DNA of 64,000 nucleotides from Phascolarctos cinereus (GCF_002099425.1 NW_018344024.1:3773001-3837000); one strand, 5' to 3'. Shown: positions 1-11,380, counted from the stretch's first letter. The notes: generated from the sequence alone by a model not told the origin. Numbers and translations: made by a program.

Positions 1-1560
1 ACAAAGAAGGCAGTTGTACCATATTCATTTAAATTAACCTGCTTCTCCTTAAGTGTGTGTTTGAGCTAGACGTTCTTTCTTCACGAGTACTGAAATATGG
101 TAGCACATTCCTCATGGAATAGCAAGTCATGTCCACTGAGACTGAAATGTTATTCAGATATGAAACAAAAGGAATTAGACATGAACTGTGATCTAAGAGA
201 ACAATGTTATTTTTCTGGCATGAAATCCTCTGGAAACCTCATTACAGAAGACTGAGTATGAGATGACTTTGTCAGAGGGTTAAATTTGACTAATTTCTTT
301 GATAAATTAGTCAAAATTTTGACTTTATAGACAATAACAGTATTAAATAACCCTGTTAGGATTCCTGAAGCTTATTTTCTATTTTAATTTATTTTTATTT
401 TAAGAGATGACTTATCAGCATAATTGTAACTGTGGCATGCCCAATAAAATCCCTGTTGCAGAAGAATACAAAATGTCAACATACTATTCATTCAAGAGGA
501 AAGAAAGTGAAGTCTTTATGGATTGCTTGAAATAAATATGATACAGTTCAAAAGACAGATTCTATAAAAATAACAATAAAGAACACAATGAGAGGTATCA
601 GTATTTGTTCCACTAGTCATGAGAGAAAAACATGCAATATAATTTTTTTTTTATTTTCAATGTTTATTCTCAAACTTACATTTGTCCCTGCAGATACCAT
701 AAAAGACAAATTCCCTCCATGGAATTTTACAATTAATTCTAATACCCTTGAACTAAACACATAAATTCTTCCATTCCTGTATATGCAAATGTACATGGTG
801 CACTTCTTTGAAGTTGTTGTTATTAAAGGCCGATAGGATCTCTGCTTGGGGCTCAGAATTAAAATTGGGGTTTTTGGAGGGTTCTTTTTTTTTAAATGAA
901 AGATGTTGTATGTTATTTTCTAGATGATTTGTTCCATTAAACACATCTATTTGGACGTGGTATTCAGGAATACTCTTACTTTCATTGCATAATTTATAGT
1001 TCTAGAATCAGCATCTGAATATAAGCAAAAGTCTTAAAAGAATTAAGGTCAATATATGCAATCCACAGGGCAAAGTCATTATTAAGCCATCACACAATCC
1101 ATCTCAAAAGAAAAAACACTCCTCAGAAAATATAGGTCAGATATGTGATAGAATGAATTATCTTAAAGTGATAAAGGGCCTTCAGTATTTTAAGCATCTG
1201 CAGTCTTGTTTGAAAGAAAAAAAATGCTGCTTTAAATCAGGTAAGTTGGAAAATGTTTCCCAAATCCAGAAGGTTGAAAATTAAGCAGCTTTCCATATCA
1301 ACATTTCCATTTGAAGAAAATGAAATTGTTTCATAAATAGACATGGAAAAGGTGAATATATCCAACTGGACTTATAGACCGTAAATTTGAATTTGAACTT
1401 AATCTGTTCTGTACCATTTTGCAATGTAGTGGGATCCAAGGGGCTGGCCATTTAGAATAACTATTGAGCAGTTTTCCTCCAATTGGCAATAATTATCAAA
1501 TGCCTATTAATATTGCAAGAGACTTCAAATTAAGTTATGTAACTCATTGGAGTTACAAAA
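1..1560. other. AT-rich DNA, nothing identified
   Basis: I recognise no repeat family, exon or RNA gene here. The base composition is AT-rich with short A and T runs, for example the T run near 641-651. The one open frame of note, 753-944 on the minus strand (63 codons), is short, low in complexity at its end and matches nothing I know. The sequence is best read as intron or intergenic DNA. Confidence 0.5.
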
Positions 1561-1567
1561 CAATTGG

Positions 1568-1834
1568 TGGAGCAGAGAATAGAGGGCCAGGTCTGGAGTC
1601 AGGACAACATCATCGAGAGATGAGTTCAAATCTGAGTTCAAAGCCAGCCTCAGACACTTACCAGCTGCATGGCCCTGTGCAAGTCACTTACCTCCATTTG
1701 CCTCAGTTCCTTATCTATTAAATGAACTAGAGTAGGAAATGGCAAACCACTTCACTATCTTTGCCAAGAAAACCTCAAACGGGGTCATGAAAAGTCAGAT
1801 ACAATTAAATGACTGAACAATAAATGTAACATAT
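1568..1834 (+). repeat. tRNA-derived SINE with RTE-type tail
   Basis: The order of parts is a tRNA-like head (GGTCTGGAGTCAGGA, then GAGTTCAAAT and CCTCAGACACTTACCAGCTG), a middle with GGCAAACCACTTC and TTTGCCAAGAAAACC, and an end with GGGGTCATGAAAAGTCAGAT. The last block is the marsupial form of the BovB/RTE 3' end, so this SINE is presumably mobilised by RTE LINEs. The head carries a short internal duplication (TGAGTTCAAATC then TGAGTTCAAAGCC). It corresponds to the RTESINE/MAR-type families; the exact subfamily is not certain. Confidence 0.85.
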
Positions 1835-1839
1835 AATAC

Positions 1840-2110
1840 CTGTGCCACTTAACCTGCCCCTGCAGTATAACCTGAACTGATTTTAGCTAGGCTCCATGAT
1901 ACTTTTCTAAACTTTTAAGTATTATCACCTTTGTCAAGAAATTTCAAGAACTCATGACTTCGGTCATACCAGAAGCCTGGAAATGGACAAATATGATTTA
2001 AAAAAAAACACTTAGAAATATCCAGAATGGTAAACTTGCCATCTAGCCTACCCTTGCAAAAGTTTAAAATAAATTATTAGACGGATGACTTCTGATGACT
2101 CATGAAAGAA
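1840..2110. other. Unassigned AT-rich spacer
   Basis: Unique-looking DNA between the SINE and the minus-strand open stretch; nothing identified. Confidence 0.4.
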
Positions 2111-2112
2111 AT

Positions 2113-3275
2113 TCATGATAGCCAGCAGTTACATAAGTTTATGTGATAGGCTTGGTTTTTGATTTTATGTTGTTTTCCTATTTTAACAAGTGTTCTTATT
2201 GTCCCTGTTTTGGTAATAATATTAATATCCTTTGATAAGTAATTTTTGCCTTCAGAAGTTAAGAGTATGTTTTGTCCATTGTAAATCTTTAAGTAAGATG
2301 ACACTTAAGTCCACTATGAGTCTCAACGATGATGACACTTATGTGAACTATACTATCTCCAAAGTACTGGATCTTGAGTGCTTCCTTGTCAGGATCCTGT
2401 GTATAGTATTTACATAAAATAGTTAATTTTTCATAACTTTGAAATTTTTCTTTGACAATTTTCTGTAACATAGTCACATTCATATATATGAAGTTTCTAT
2501 GATGCTAGCAATCCCACAAATGCTGTCTTGTTCTAGCCTCCATAATGTAACTTGATTCTCCATGTTTTCCATTTCTTTGGATATTACAGTGATATTTCCT
2601 ATCTGTATTCCCTTCTACTTCTATTTGTTGGTTGTAATTCTGTTTTCTACTGTGACAAATTTGCTGTTGGCTGAGTGTCTTGATTTCAATCATCAAATCC
2701 TTCATTGTTTATTTTTAGTCTTTCTTTTTAAGCATCTTTTAAATTTAGCTTAAGGTTCTCTTGTGATCCCCCCCCCCATACACTTCTTTATTTGGTCTTG
2801 TGAATACTCTAATTTTAATTCTTGCTTAATTTCTCTGAATGTATCATTGATTTATTTGAGGACATTTAACAGGAGATATTGATTTTTTTTTCTTTTTCTG
2901 ATTGAGTTATTTCTGGCATTTCAGCTGATTGTTACAGAGTAACATAAATATTGTCAGATGGAAAAATGTAGCGATCCTGAGGGTACAGCAGAAAATCACC
3001 TTATTTCATTACATTGATAAAGCTCTTTGATGCTACCAAGAACTTTGTGGGTGAGAACTTTCTTTTCAGTTCTTCAGTAGCTGTGGTTGCTAAGGAGGCA
3101 GGGTCTGTAGCATGTACAAAAGTAGTTGATAGGTTTCATCTCCACCACAGTTGTTCCCAAGCGTGATGGCTTCTGAAACTGGGGTAGAAGCAATGATGGT
3201 GGTCTGGAGGGCACAGCTGTTCCTGAGGCTTTTAAAAATTAGATTCCAGGCTACCTTCACTAAGTCAGTCAACAA
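2113..3275 (-). other. Unidentified minus-strand stretch with several open frames
   Basis: On the minus strand four short frames follow one another: 3090-3275 (61 codons), 2505-2705 (66), 2289-2483 (64) and 2113-2304 (63). Between them they read charged, helix-prone peptides such as MKDLMIEIKTLSQQQI and QDPDKEALKIQYFGDSI. This could be a worn LINE ORF1-like tract, a processed pseudogene, or chance. I cannot match it to a protein. A run of nine C at 2769-2777 and a T-rich tract at 2880-2900 lie inside it. An L2 piece abuts its upstream end near 3255. Confidence 0.2.
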
Positions 3276-3665
3276 GCATTTATAAAATACTTTTATATGC
3301 CAGGCACTCTATTAAGATCTAGGGATACAAAGAAAGGCTTTTTCAAAATATGGTGCATATTATCAAGGTGCTCAGTTTCCAATTAGGGAGACAATATAAA
3401 TTAAGCAACATTAAAAGGTAACCTTAGATTGAAGAGGCTCATGAGTGATGTAATTTCCAAGGTCTACAGAAGACTTCTGATGAAAGTGGGATTTGAAATG
3501 TTATTTGGAAGTAAGGTATGTCCACTAGGAGTAGATGTTGAAGAAGGAGAGCATTTCAGACATGAGGAAAAGCCAGTACAAATGTATGGGTTGGGGAAAT
3601 AATGTTACATATAAAGAACAGAAAGAAGGTCAATGTAACTAGGTTTAAGGAGAAGTTGTGGTCAA
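3255..3665 (-). mobile_element. L2 LINE fragment, 3' end and part of ORF2, minus strand
   Basis: AACAAGCATTTATAAAATAC, then ATGCCAGGCACTCTATTAAG and GGGATACAAAGAAAGGC, is the reverse complement of the L2 3' end (normally ...GTGCCTGGCACATAGTAGG...AATAAATG). Further on, GGAGAGCATTTCAGACATGA and the following text match the antisense of the L2 ORF2 C-terminal region. The copy is heavily worn, as expected of a family that jumped before the marsupial-placental split. Confidence 0.7.
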
Positions 3666-3667
3666 GT

Positions 3668-3735
3668 TGGTATCTCAGGCACATAATAGGCACTTCATAA
3701 ATATTAATTGATTGATTAACTGATTCATTAAAGTC
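3668..3735 (+). mobile_element. L2 3' end, plus strand
   Basis: CAGGCACATAATAGGCACTT followed by ATAAATATTAATTGATTGAT is a plus-strand L2 terminus with its short tandem end repeat. It abuts the minus-strand L2 copy, so two L2 pieces meet head to tail in opposite senses. Confidence 0.65.
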
Positions 3736-3739
3736 AATT

Positions 3740-4390
3740 TAGCTGCATAATCTATTATGTATTACAAGATGTGAGAGACCTCATTAATAGTAGAAAATGT
3801 GAAAAAGATCTGGGTGTTTCAATAAAAAAAAATCTGGGTGTTTCAAACAAACAGATTGAGTTGCTAATTTTTAAAAATTCAATTGCTAATTTAAAGCTTT
3901 TTTAAATAAAAGTACGGTATTCAGACAAAGATAATCACCAGATTCAATATTCCTCAGATCACATACATATTGCATTCAGTGATGAATTCCACATCTTAAG
4001 AGGAATATTATCAAAATGGACTATAGCCAAAAAAGGATGATGCAAGAAATGGTCCTGAGGCAGCTGGAGTAGGGTGATTTCATAGGTGACATAGGGTAAA
4101 AAGTTTATACTCGCTTGCAAAATAGTGAGTAGAGGTCAAATGTAGACCTCATAGCAAGCATGTGAGGTTCTTTGCTCCAGGGTTGTTGGGAGCTAGTCAA
4201 GCAGAGCTAAGCTAGCTGGGGTTGGAGAGTCAGTACTATCAATGGGGTTAACAGAACCAAGACGCAAAAATCTGATGGGGAATATGCACAAAAGTAACAA
4301 TGCAAACAAAAGGTTTCTAGGCCAGTTGGAGCTAGAAAACATGATTCAAAGAAGCAGAGAAGGACAAAGTCTTGAACTCCATTCTCTTCA
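3740..4390. other. Unassigned DNA
   Basis: No family recognised. A short duplication (AATCTGGGTGTTTCAA at about 3810-3845) is visible. Slightly richer in G than its surroundings at 4050-4360; it could be an old LTR or DNA transposon, but no end structure is seen. Confidence 0.35.
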
Positions 4391-4394
4391 CCTC

Positions 4395-4542
4395 CCTTTT
4401 GTGCATTGCCTACCCCATTAGGAATGTAAACTCCTTGAGGGCAGGAATCATCTTAATTTTTACTTCAATTTGTGTCCCTAACACTAAGCACAGTTTCTAG
4501 CACATAGTAGGTACTCAATAAATGCTTGTTGCCTTGCCTGGC
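4395..4542 (+). mobile_element. L2 3' end, plus strand
   Basis: TAAACTCCTTGAGGGCAGGA, then AGCACATAGTAGGTACTCAA and TAAATGCTTGTTG, is a textbook L2 3' untranslated end. It keeps more identity to the consensus than its neighbours do. Confidence 0.9.
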
Positions 4543-4997
4543 CATGATAGTACTTAATAAGATTTTCCAAAAACTTAAAAAACGCCATCTTCATTTGACT
4601 CCTGTTACCCTTTAAAAATCTGTTGTCCAATTTTTCTCCTGTCTTTCACAGCCAAATGACTAGAAAGGTTCTTCTATGCTTATACTCCTTATGTCCTTGT
4701 AATCTGGCTACCTACTTCACCACTCAGCTGATGCTGTCTACTCTAAGGTTACTAATTGCCTCTTTACTGCTGAACCTTTTTTTTTTCAGTCCCAAGTCTA
4801 CCTGACATTTGAGGAACTTGGGACACTATCTTGGTTTAAATGACACTCTTCTCTGCTTTTTTCTTCTTATGTTTATGCACCTGTACTTTCTTAATTGCTT
4901 TTGCTGTATCATCATCCTTTTTCTGACCTCTAAGTGGGATCATCCTGCAAAACTCTGCTTTAGGTCTTTTTCTTTTCTCTCTATTCTTCAAAGCAAA

Positions 4998-5125
4998 GTA
5001 AGACGAAAAGCATTTATTAAGTATTTAAGATGTGCTAGCCATTTTCCTAAGCAGTGAGGGGATGAGTACAAGCAAAAAGCAAGTCCCTGCCATCTAAAAG
5101 TTTGCATGCTATATTGGGAAGACAT
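4998..5125 (-). mobile_element. Inverted L2-type tail inside the plus-strand L2
   Basis: AAAGCATTTATTAAGTATTT, then GATGTGCTAGCCATTTTCCT and AAGTCCCTGCCATCTAAAAG, reads as the reverse complement of the L2/MIR-type end, set inside the plus-strand L2. The following 200 bases (to about 5350) are not identified but probably belong to the same insertion. Confidence 0.5.
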
Positions 5126-5702
5126 CAAATAAAAGGAAGCTGAAAGAGGATACGAGGTTGGGGATGAGTTACTCACTGGGGATGTAGTGTTAAAGTCCCA
5201 TGAATCATAAGGAGAATTAGGAAAGAATTAAAGGTGGCTGGCCTCAGTCTCTGACCAAAGCGGAGGCCCTGGGAGAAACTCAGCAGTGGGAAAAGGGAGT
5301 TGGCATGATGGTAGTACAGTTGCTGAATAAGGAGATGAAGTCTAGAAACAGAAGGAGAGCCAAGAGATTCTTTATGATCTCATCAGCTACCATGTGCTCA
5401 ATTATGATCTCTATGCAGATGATTTCTAAATCTCTATGTCCAGCTCAAATTTACTTTCTTAACTCCAGTCCCATATTACCAAATATCTGCTGGACAAACT
5501 CACCTGGATGTCTCCTTACTATAATAAACCTCTAATGTTTAAAGGAGAAGTCATTACATTTTCCCAAAAATTTATCTCCCCTACAAACTTCTTTATTTAT
5601 ATCGAGGAAACCATTATCTTCCTAATCACCTAAGTTTGTAACTTTGAAATAATCTCTGATGTCTCCTTTTCTCTTACCCTCTCCTCAATCAGTTGTCATG
5701 CC

Positions 5703-5957
5703 AATTAATAGCTAACATTCATACAGTATTTACTATGTGCCAGGCTCTGTGCTAAGTGCTTTACAATTATTCTCTCATTTGATCCTTACAACAGCCCTGG
5801 GAGGTAGGTATTAATATTATCTCCATTTGCTAGATGAAGAAACTGAGGCAAGCAGTTAAGTTACTTGCCCAGGGTCACACAGACAATAAGTGACTAAAGC
5901 AGGGTTTGAACTCAGATCTTCCTGTCTCCTTTCTATGGCTCCACATAGCTGCCTCAA
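5703..5957 (-). repeat. MIR-type SINE, minus strand
   Basis: The element reads antisense. AATAGCTAACATTCATACAG, CTATGTGCCAGGCTCTGTGC and GATGAAGAAACTGAGGCAAG are the tail and core. TTGCCCAGGGTCACACAGAC and TTTGAACTCAGATCTTCCTG are the tRNA-like half. It is close to full length, and is a CORE-SINE of the MIR/THER1 type mobilised in the past by L2. It sits in the L2 copy. Confidence 0.9.
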
Positions 5958-6837
5958 TTCTATTTAACATTTGTATACATCCTCTTCCCTCTACTCACAC
6001 ATAAGCTCTCACCTGTACTATTACAATAGATTTCCAATTGAGCTTCTTGGTTCCTGTGTGTCCTCTCCCCAATTCCTTCTCAATGCAGCTTCCAAAATGA
6101 GTCCCAAAAGCATTTCTGATCAGATAGCTCCCCTATTCAGAAATCTCCAGTAGCTCCCTATTTCTTGTAGTACTATCACATTTAAAGCATTCCACAGTCA
6201 AGTTTCCATCTACATTTCCATTCTTATTCATTTTATTCCCTTTCTGGCTCTTACTTTTCCAGTGAAAGTCACCATTCTTACCTTTCCTTCTGAATGACAT
6301 CCTCCTGCCTCCACACTTTTTGGCCAGGTTATCTTCCATGGCTAGAATCAAGACTCTTGTAGAATAATCAGTTTCCTTTAAAGTTCAACTCAAATGTTAC
6401 ACTCAAGTTAAAGTCATTCTTGGTCCATCACATAGTAGTTTCTTCACATCCAGAAATTACTTTCTATTTAATTTCTGTCCTCACTCCAGTCTATTCTCTA
6501 CTCACCTGTCGAACTGATCTTCCCAAAGTGCAAGTCCAACCATGTCACATATACCCCTACTCAGTAAACTCCAGTGTCTCCTTGTTACCTTCAGGATCAA
6601 ATATAAAATCCTCTTTGATATTTAAAGGACTTTAAATTTAAACCTTCAACCTGACCTCTACCTACCTTTCTAGACTTTTTATACTTCACACTTTCCTTAT
6701 TCTGTGATCCAGTGTTGCTTGTTCCTTGCGCAAATCATTCCATCACCGAATTAGAAAAATTTTTCCAGGCTGTCCCTAATTCTTATAATTTTCTCCCTCC
6801 TTACGTCTGTTTTCTGGTTCACCTGACTTTCTTGCTT

Positions 6838-7112
6838 GAGGCAGCTAGGTGACATAGCAGCTAGAGCATTAGGCCCAGAGTCAGGAAGACCTAAGTTCAA
6901 ATCTGGCTTCAGATACTTGCTAGTTCTGTGTCTGGCATGTCACTTAACCTCTGTTTGCTCAGCATCTTCATCTATAAAATGGGGATAATATTAGTACTTA
7001 CCTCCCAGAACGAGGGTGAGGATAAAATGAGAATATTTCTAAATATTATCTTAGTGCAGTACCCAGCACATAGTAAGTGCTACATAAATGTTAGCTATTA
7101 TTATTGCTATTA
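6838..7112 (+). repeat. MIR-type SINE, plus strand
   Basis: Full-length order: tRNA-like head (GAGGCAGCTAGGTGACATAG, GAGTCAGGAAGACCTAAGTT), core (CATCTATAAAATGGGGATAA) and L2-like tail (AGCACATAGTAAGTGCTACA, TAAATGTTAGCTATTATTAT). It splits the long L2, whose text resumes at about 7130, so it is younger than that L2. Confidence 0.9.
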
Positions 7113-7442
7113 TCATTTTCCAGCTAGAACCCACTTTACATAAGTTTTCCCCCCAATCCTCCTCAATGCCACTGCCTTCGTCTTATTTATTATACCTACT
7201 TCATCATATGTATGTTTATATTTGCACATAGTTGTGCAAATGTTGTCTTCCCCATTAGAATAAAAGCTCCTTGAGAACAGGAATGTTTTTGTTTTTGTTT
7301 TGTTTTTGGCTTAGTTTTTTGGCTTTTATTTTATCCCTAGAACTTAACACAACGTCTGTCACATAGGAAATCCTTAATAAAGGTTTGTTGGCTGAGTCAG
7401 TGACTTATCCTCACTTTCATATAATTATATTCTTATACTTTG

Positions 7443-7640
7443 TGGAAGACTGTGACATAATGGAGAGAGTTAATTTTAGAATCTGGATGACTTGGTTCAA
7501 GGCCTGCCTCTGATACAGACTAGCTGCATGATTCTAGTCAATATGTTGAAACTTTCTGAGCCCTAGTCAATGCTCTAAGACTACAAGTTGCAGGAGAACT
7601 TCCATTGGTAGGAGTTTCAACATTTTCATCCAATAGGAAC
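7443..7640 (+). repeat. Worn tRNA-derived SINE, plus strand
   Basis: GACTTGGTTCAAGGCCTGCC and CTAGCTGCATGATTCTAGTC give the tRNA-like half. CCCTAGTCAATGCTCTAAGA then CTACAAGTTGCAGGAGAACT gives an ending I associate with a marsupial-specific SINE (MAR1-type). Subfamily uncertain. Confidence 0.55.
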
Positions 7641-8590
7641 AATTTTTCATGAATTTGTATGTCAATATTGAGCTGGAAATTTCCCTCAAAATACACACGC
7701 TTGTGAAGTCTCAATGAATACGTCTCACTTCCTCTTTAGCGTAAGTGTCTCTGTTTCTTCACCATGGTTCATCAAGGCAAACATCCTTCTGTCCACTGCC
7801 TAAAGATCAGAAGTTACCAACTGGAAAGCATAGTAGATCGTACCTCTCGAATACCTTTTTTTAAGGACTGATCTTTACAATTGTTAGCAACATTTTAAGT
7901 TTAAGAAATTCCATAATAAATACATTATTTTTACAAAAGTTAAAAATTCTATAAAAAGACTGTTGTTACATGGAAAACACACTGAGGTAAGCCCTAGCCA
8001 AGCATATACTACATGGGCAAACTCACGCATGCTATTAAGTAGAAATTATGATTGTGGGTATCAAATTACATAATTAATATTGAAATGAATGGAATTTTTC
8101 TAGCATCTTGATGCCTTTGGGAATTAAAATATTCCACCTAAATATATTTTCTGGTTCAGTATTTTAATCACTGAAAAACATACATGATAACAGGTTTATT
8201 TTCCCATCCGATGTGTCTGAAGTTACATAGATTGAGCACTTCAAAGTTATTGTATTTACAATGAATAGTAGGATATACCCAAGAGCTGGCTAGTAAAAAA
8301 TAAATAAATAAATAATTTTATCTTTCAGGCTAGTAAAAAATAAATAAGTTTACCATGCTACATGCCAATAACAAATAATTTCTTGATTTTTACTTAAAAA
8401 CACCATCCTCCCTATCACCTTCACTTTTCTATGGAGAATTTTTATCTGTTTTTGTTTCTAAAAATCCCTTATTCTTTCAATATGTTCATTCTTGTAATGA
8501 AAATTAACAGAGCTGCATTCTGTAGTCTGGCTTGTGTATTCTGTATAGTTTGACCTGAAACAAAGACATATGCAGCACAATGGCATTACA
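7641..8590. other. Unassigned DNA with a 40-bp imperfect duplication
   Basis: Nothing recognised apart from a duplicated block: GGCTAGTAAAAAATAAATA occurs at 8288 and again at 8328, a 40-bp spacing. No gene signal. Confidence 0.4.
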
Positions 8591-8720
8591 AGAAAGATTT
8601 TTCATTAAGTAAATATTTAATGATTGTCTACTTTATGTAAGAGTCTCTCCTAAACACTAAGGAGAGTGTGAAGAAGATATAGCACCTGACCTCAGGAAAC
8701 ATAAAAGCCTATTTTCTAGC
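8590..8720 (-). mobile_element. L2 3' end, minus strand
   Basis: TAAGTAAATATTTAATGATT, then CTACTTTATGTAAGAGTCTC and AGCACCTGACCTCAGGAAAC, matches the antisense of a worn L2/MIR tail. No other part of the LINE is attached. Confidence 0.45.
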
Positions 8721-9150
8721 ATTCCAGGTACCAATATTGAGGTTTCCTACTATGATCAGAACAATATGTTTGGATCTACCCCACATAGGCTAAGCTTGTT
8801 CTTCCTTACTTAACACTTAATGTAGGGATGGGGAGAGGCATCATGATATTAGGAAGTCTTCAACTTTTTTAACTGAGAGGGCTGATACACTTAAAAGGTG
8901 TGGAAACTATCCTTGGGCCTTTTTCTCTCTCAATTGGATAACTGAATACCACAGTGGACAAAAAAGAGATATGGAAGCTACCACTAAATGAATCAAGGTT
9001 TTTCTCATACTGAATATCCTTTTCAACTTCAGAATATTCTCTCCTTTCTATGTCTACAGGAAACAAACTGCAAATTACTGGAATGTTGAGTTCAGTAACT
9101 AGCTAGAAGATAAGTTTAGCTGGAATGTAAATTGAGTAGAAGAGAAATAA
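8721..9150. other. Unassigned DNA
   Basis: No repeat or gene recognised; short chance frames only. Confidence 0.4.
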
Positions 9151-9154
9151 TGTG

Positions 9155-9420
9155 CAATAACTATATAACAACAGGCTTAAAGAAGATTGTCAAAGGATTT
9201 AGATGCCAAACAGAATTTATATTTTATATAGGAAGCAAAGTGAACCACTGAAGTAATATGCCATATTTGTGTTATAGGAAGGTTATTTGGATTTTGTGTT
9301 ATAGGAAGGTTATTTGGATGACTACAAGGAAGAAGAATTAGAGGTAAAAACATTGAGTGTTGAAGTCCAATTGTGAGCCTATTATAATAGTTTAAAAGAA
9401 TTAAAGTAGGGGTCAAGTGA
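9155..9420 (-). mobile_element. L2 ORF2 fragment, minus strand, with 27-bp tandem duplication
   Basis: AAGGATTTAGATGCCAAACA, AAGTGAACCACTGAAGTAAT and TGTGAGCCTATTATAATAGT match the antisense of the L2 ORF2 end (consensus AGGGCTTTGAATGCCAAACA, GAGCCACTGGAGTTTATTGA, CTATTGCAATAGTCC). Inside it TTGTGTTATAGGAAGGTTAT plus six bases is repeated with a period of 27 (9267 and 9294). Confidence 0.6.
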
Positions 9421-10746
9421 ATGAATAAAACTGGATGGATACTATAACTGCTATAAGGACATCTTCATGTTTACCTGTTCACCCATTTTTCGTTGATTCT
9501 TTTTATCTTTGAGACTATTTTATTTTTTCCAATTGCATGTAAAAAACTATTTTAAACACCATTTTAAAAAATTTTTAGTTCTAAATTCTCTCTCCTCCTT
9601 TTCCTATCCCCTCCCTAAAATAGTAAGTAGTTTGATATAGATTATACATATGTAGTCATGCAAAATATATCTCTATATTAGTCTATATGTGAAGAAAACA
9701 TAAAATACATGAAAAAACATAAGGTGAAAAGTGGTACATTTCAATCTGCATTCAGATTACATCGGTTCTTTTACTGGAGGTGAACAGCATTTTTTGTCAC
9801 AAGTCCTTCGGAGTTGTCTTGAATCATTGTATTGTTGAGAATAGCTAAGTCATTTACAGTTGATCATACAATATTGTTACTAAATACAGTGTTCTTGTTC
9901 TGCACATTTCACTTTGCATTAGTTCATGTATGTCTTTCCAGGTTTTTCTGAAATCATCTTGCTCATCATTTCTTAAAGCACAATAGTATTCCATTAAAAT
10001 CATATGCCACAACTTGTTCAGCCATTCCCAAATTGATGGACATCCCCTCAATTTCCAATTCTTTGCCACCACAAAAAGAGCCTCTATGAATATTTTTATA
10101 CAAATAAATTCTTTTTCCTTTTTTAATCTATTTGTGACACAAACCTAGTAGTGGTGTTGCTGGGTCAAAGGCTATAGAACCTTGGCATAGTTTCAAATTT
10201 CTCTCCAGAATGGTTGCCTCATTTCACATTCCACCAGTGCCCTAATGTCTCCACTTTCCACATCCCCTCCAACATTGATCAATTTCCCTTTCTGTTATAT
10301 TAGCCAATCTAATAGGTGTGAGCTGTTACCTCAGAATTTTTTAAATCACATTTTTAATCACTAGTGATATAATTTTTTTATATGACTATAAAGAGCTTTG
10401 ATTCTTTTGTCTATCCCTTGACCATTCATAAATTGGGGAATGACTTGTATTCTCATAAATTTGACTCAGTTCTCTATATATTTGAGAAATTAGACCTTTA
10501 TCAGAGAAACACTGTGCAAAAAAAAAATTCTCCCAGTGCTTTCCTTCTATTCTTGGCTGTATTGGTTTTGTCTGTGCAAAATATTTTTAATTTAATATAA
10601 TCAAAATTATCCACTTATATCTTATAATGCTGTCTATTTCTGATTATTCATAAATTCTTCCCTTCTCCAAAGATCTGGCAGGTAAATTGTCCCATGCTTC
10701 TGTAATTTGCTTATCACCCTTTATATCTAAATCATGTACACTTTTG

Positions 10747-10757
10747 GACCTTATCTT
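10747..10757. repeat. Target-site duplication, left copy
   Basis: GACCTTATCTT, identical to 11,370-11,380; it marks the insertion of the nested L1 tail. Confidence 0.9.
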
Positions 10758-11369
10758 TTTTTTTATTTTATCTTTTTAAATTTTTTTTCCATATGCTTTT
10801 GAGTTGAAATTTTTTTTCTCCCTTTTTCTCCCCCCCCCACCCTCCCCAAGACGGTGCACAATCTGACATAGGCTTTACATTTACATACCCATTAAACATA
10901 TTTTCACATTAGTGAAGTTGTAAGTAAAAATTAAAACCAATAGGAGAAACCATCAGAAAGATGAAACAAAATTCAACTTAAGGTAAAATTAAGTGAGAGG
11001 GATTCAACTTCCATAGATCTTTCTTTGGATGTGGACAGCATTTTCCATCCCGAGGCCTCTGGAGATGTCTTAGATCCTCATAAAGCTGAAAAGGGTTCAG
11101 TTTAACATTCTTAGTCATTGCATAATGTGGCTGCTATTGTATACAAAGTCCTCTGGGTTCTGCTCACTTCACTCAGCATCAGACCATATAAGTCTTCCCA
11201 GGTTTTTCTGAACTCAGCCTGTTCATCATTTCTTATAGAACAATAGTATTCCATTACATTCATATACCACAACTTGCTCAGCCATTCCCCAATTGATGGG
11301 CATCCTCTAATTTTCCAATTCTTTGCCACCACAAAAAGAGCTGCTATGAATATTTTTGTACATGTGGTA
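10758..11369 (-). mobile_element. 5'-truncated L1 tail nested in the L1 at 9,490-14,799
   Basis: On the plus strand it begins with a T-rich tract (the poly-A of the minus-strand element). It contains the L1 3' region with a 92-codon minus-strand frame (11,111-11,389) reading FVVAKNWKIRGCPSIGEWL, the L1 ORF2 C-terminal signature. It is flanked by a perfect 11-bp target duplication, GACCTTATCTT, at 10,747-10,757 and 11,370-11,380, so the insertion point in the host L1 is exact. It is younger than its host L1. Confidence 0.93.
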
Positions 11370-11380
11370 GACCTTATCTT
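11370..11380. repeat. Target-site duplication, right copy
   Basis: GACCTTATCTT, identical to 10,747-10,757. The host L1 text resumes directly after it. Confidence 0.9.

Larger units (their letters stand above)
4600..7395 (+). mobile_element. Long worn L2 LINE with nested SINEs
   Basis: Several blocks lie in the right order for L2. First comes part of the reverse transcriptase region (4640-4960), reading like ...NLATYFTTQLMLSTLRLLIASLL. Then the catalytic region at 5370-5700, with CTCTATGCAGATGATTTCTA for a Y-A-D-D-like box. Then the C-terminal part (5960-6830: CAAAGTGCAAGTCCAACCAT, AAACTCCAGTGTCTCC). The 3' end follows at 7130-7395 (TTGCACATAGTTGTGCAAAT, AAAGCTCCTTGAGAACAGGA, CTTAATAAAGGTTTGTTGGC). 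It is interrupted by MIR-type SINEs at 5703-5957 and 6838-7112 and by an inverted L2-like tail near 5000. No long frame survives. Confidence 0.75.

Noticed and set aside
9267-9319. CRISPR-like repeat
   Set aside because: Only two adjoining units and no spacers, in mammalian DNA.
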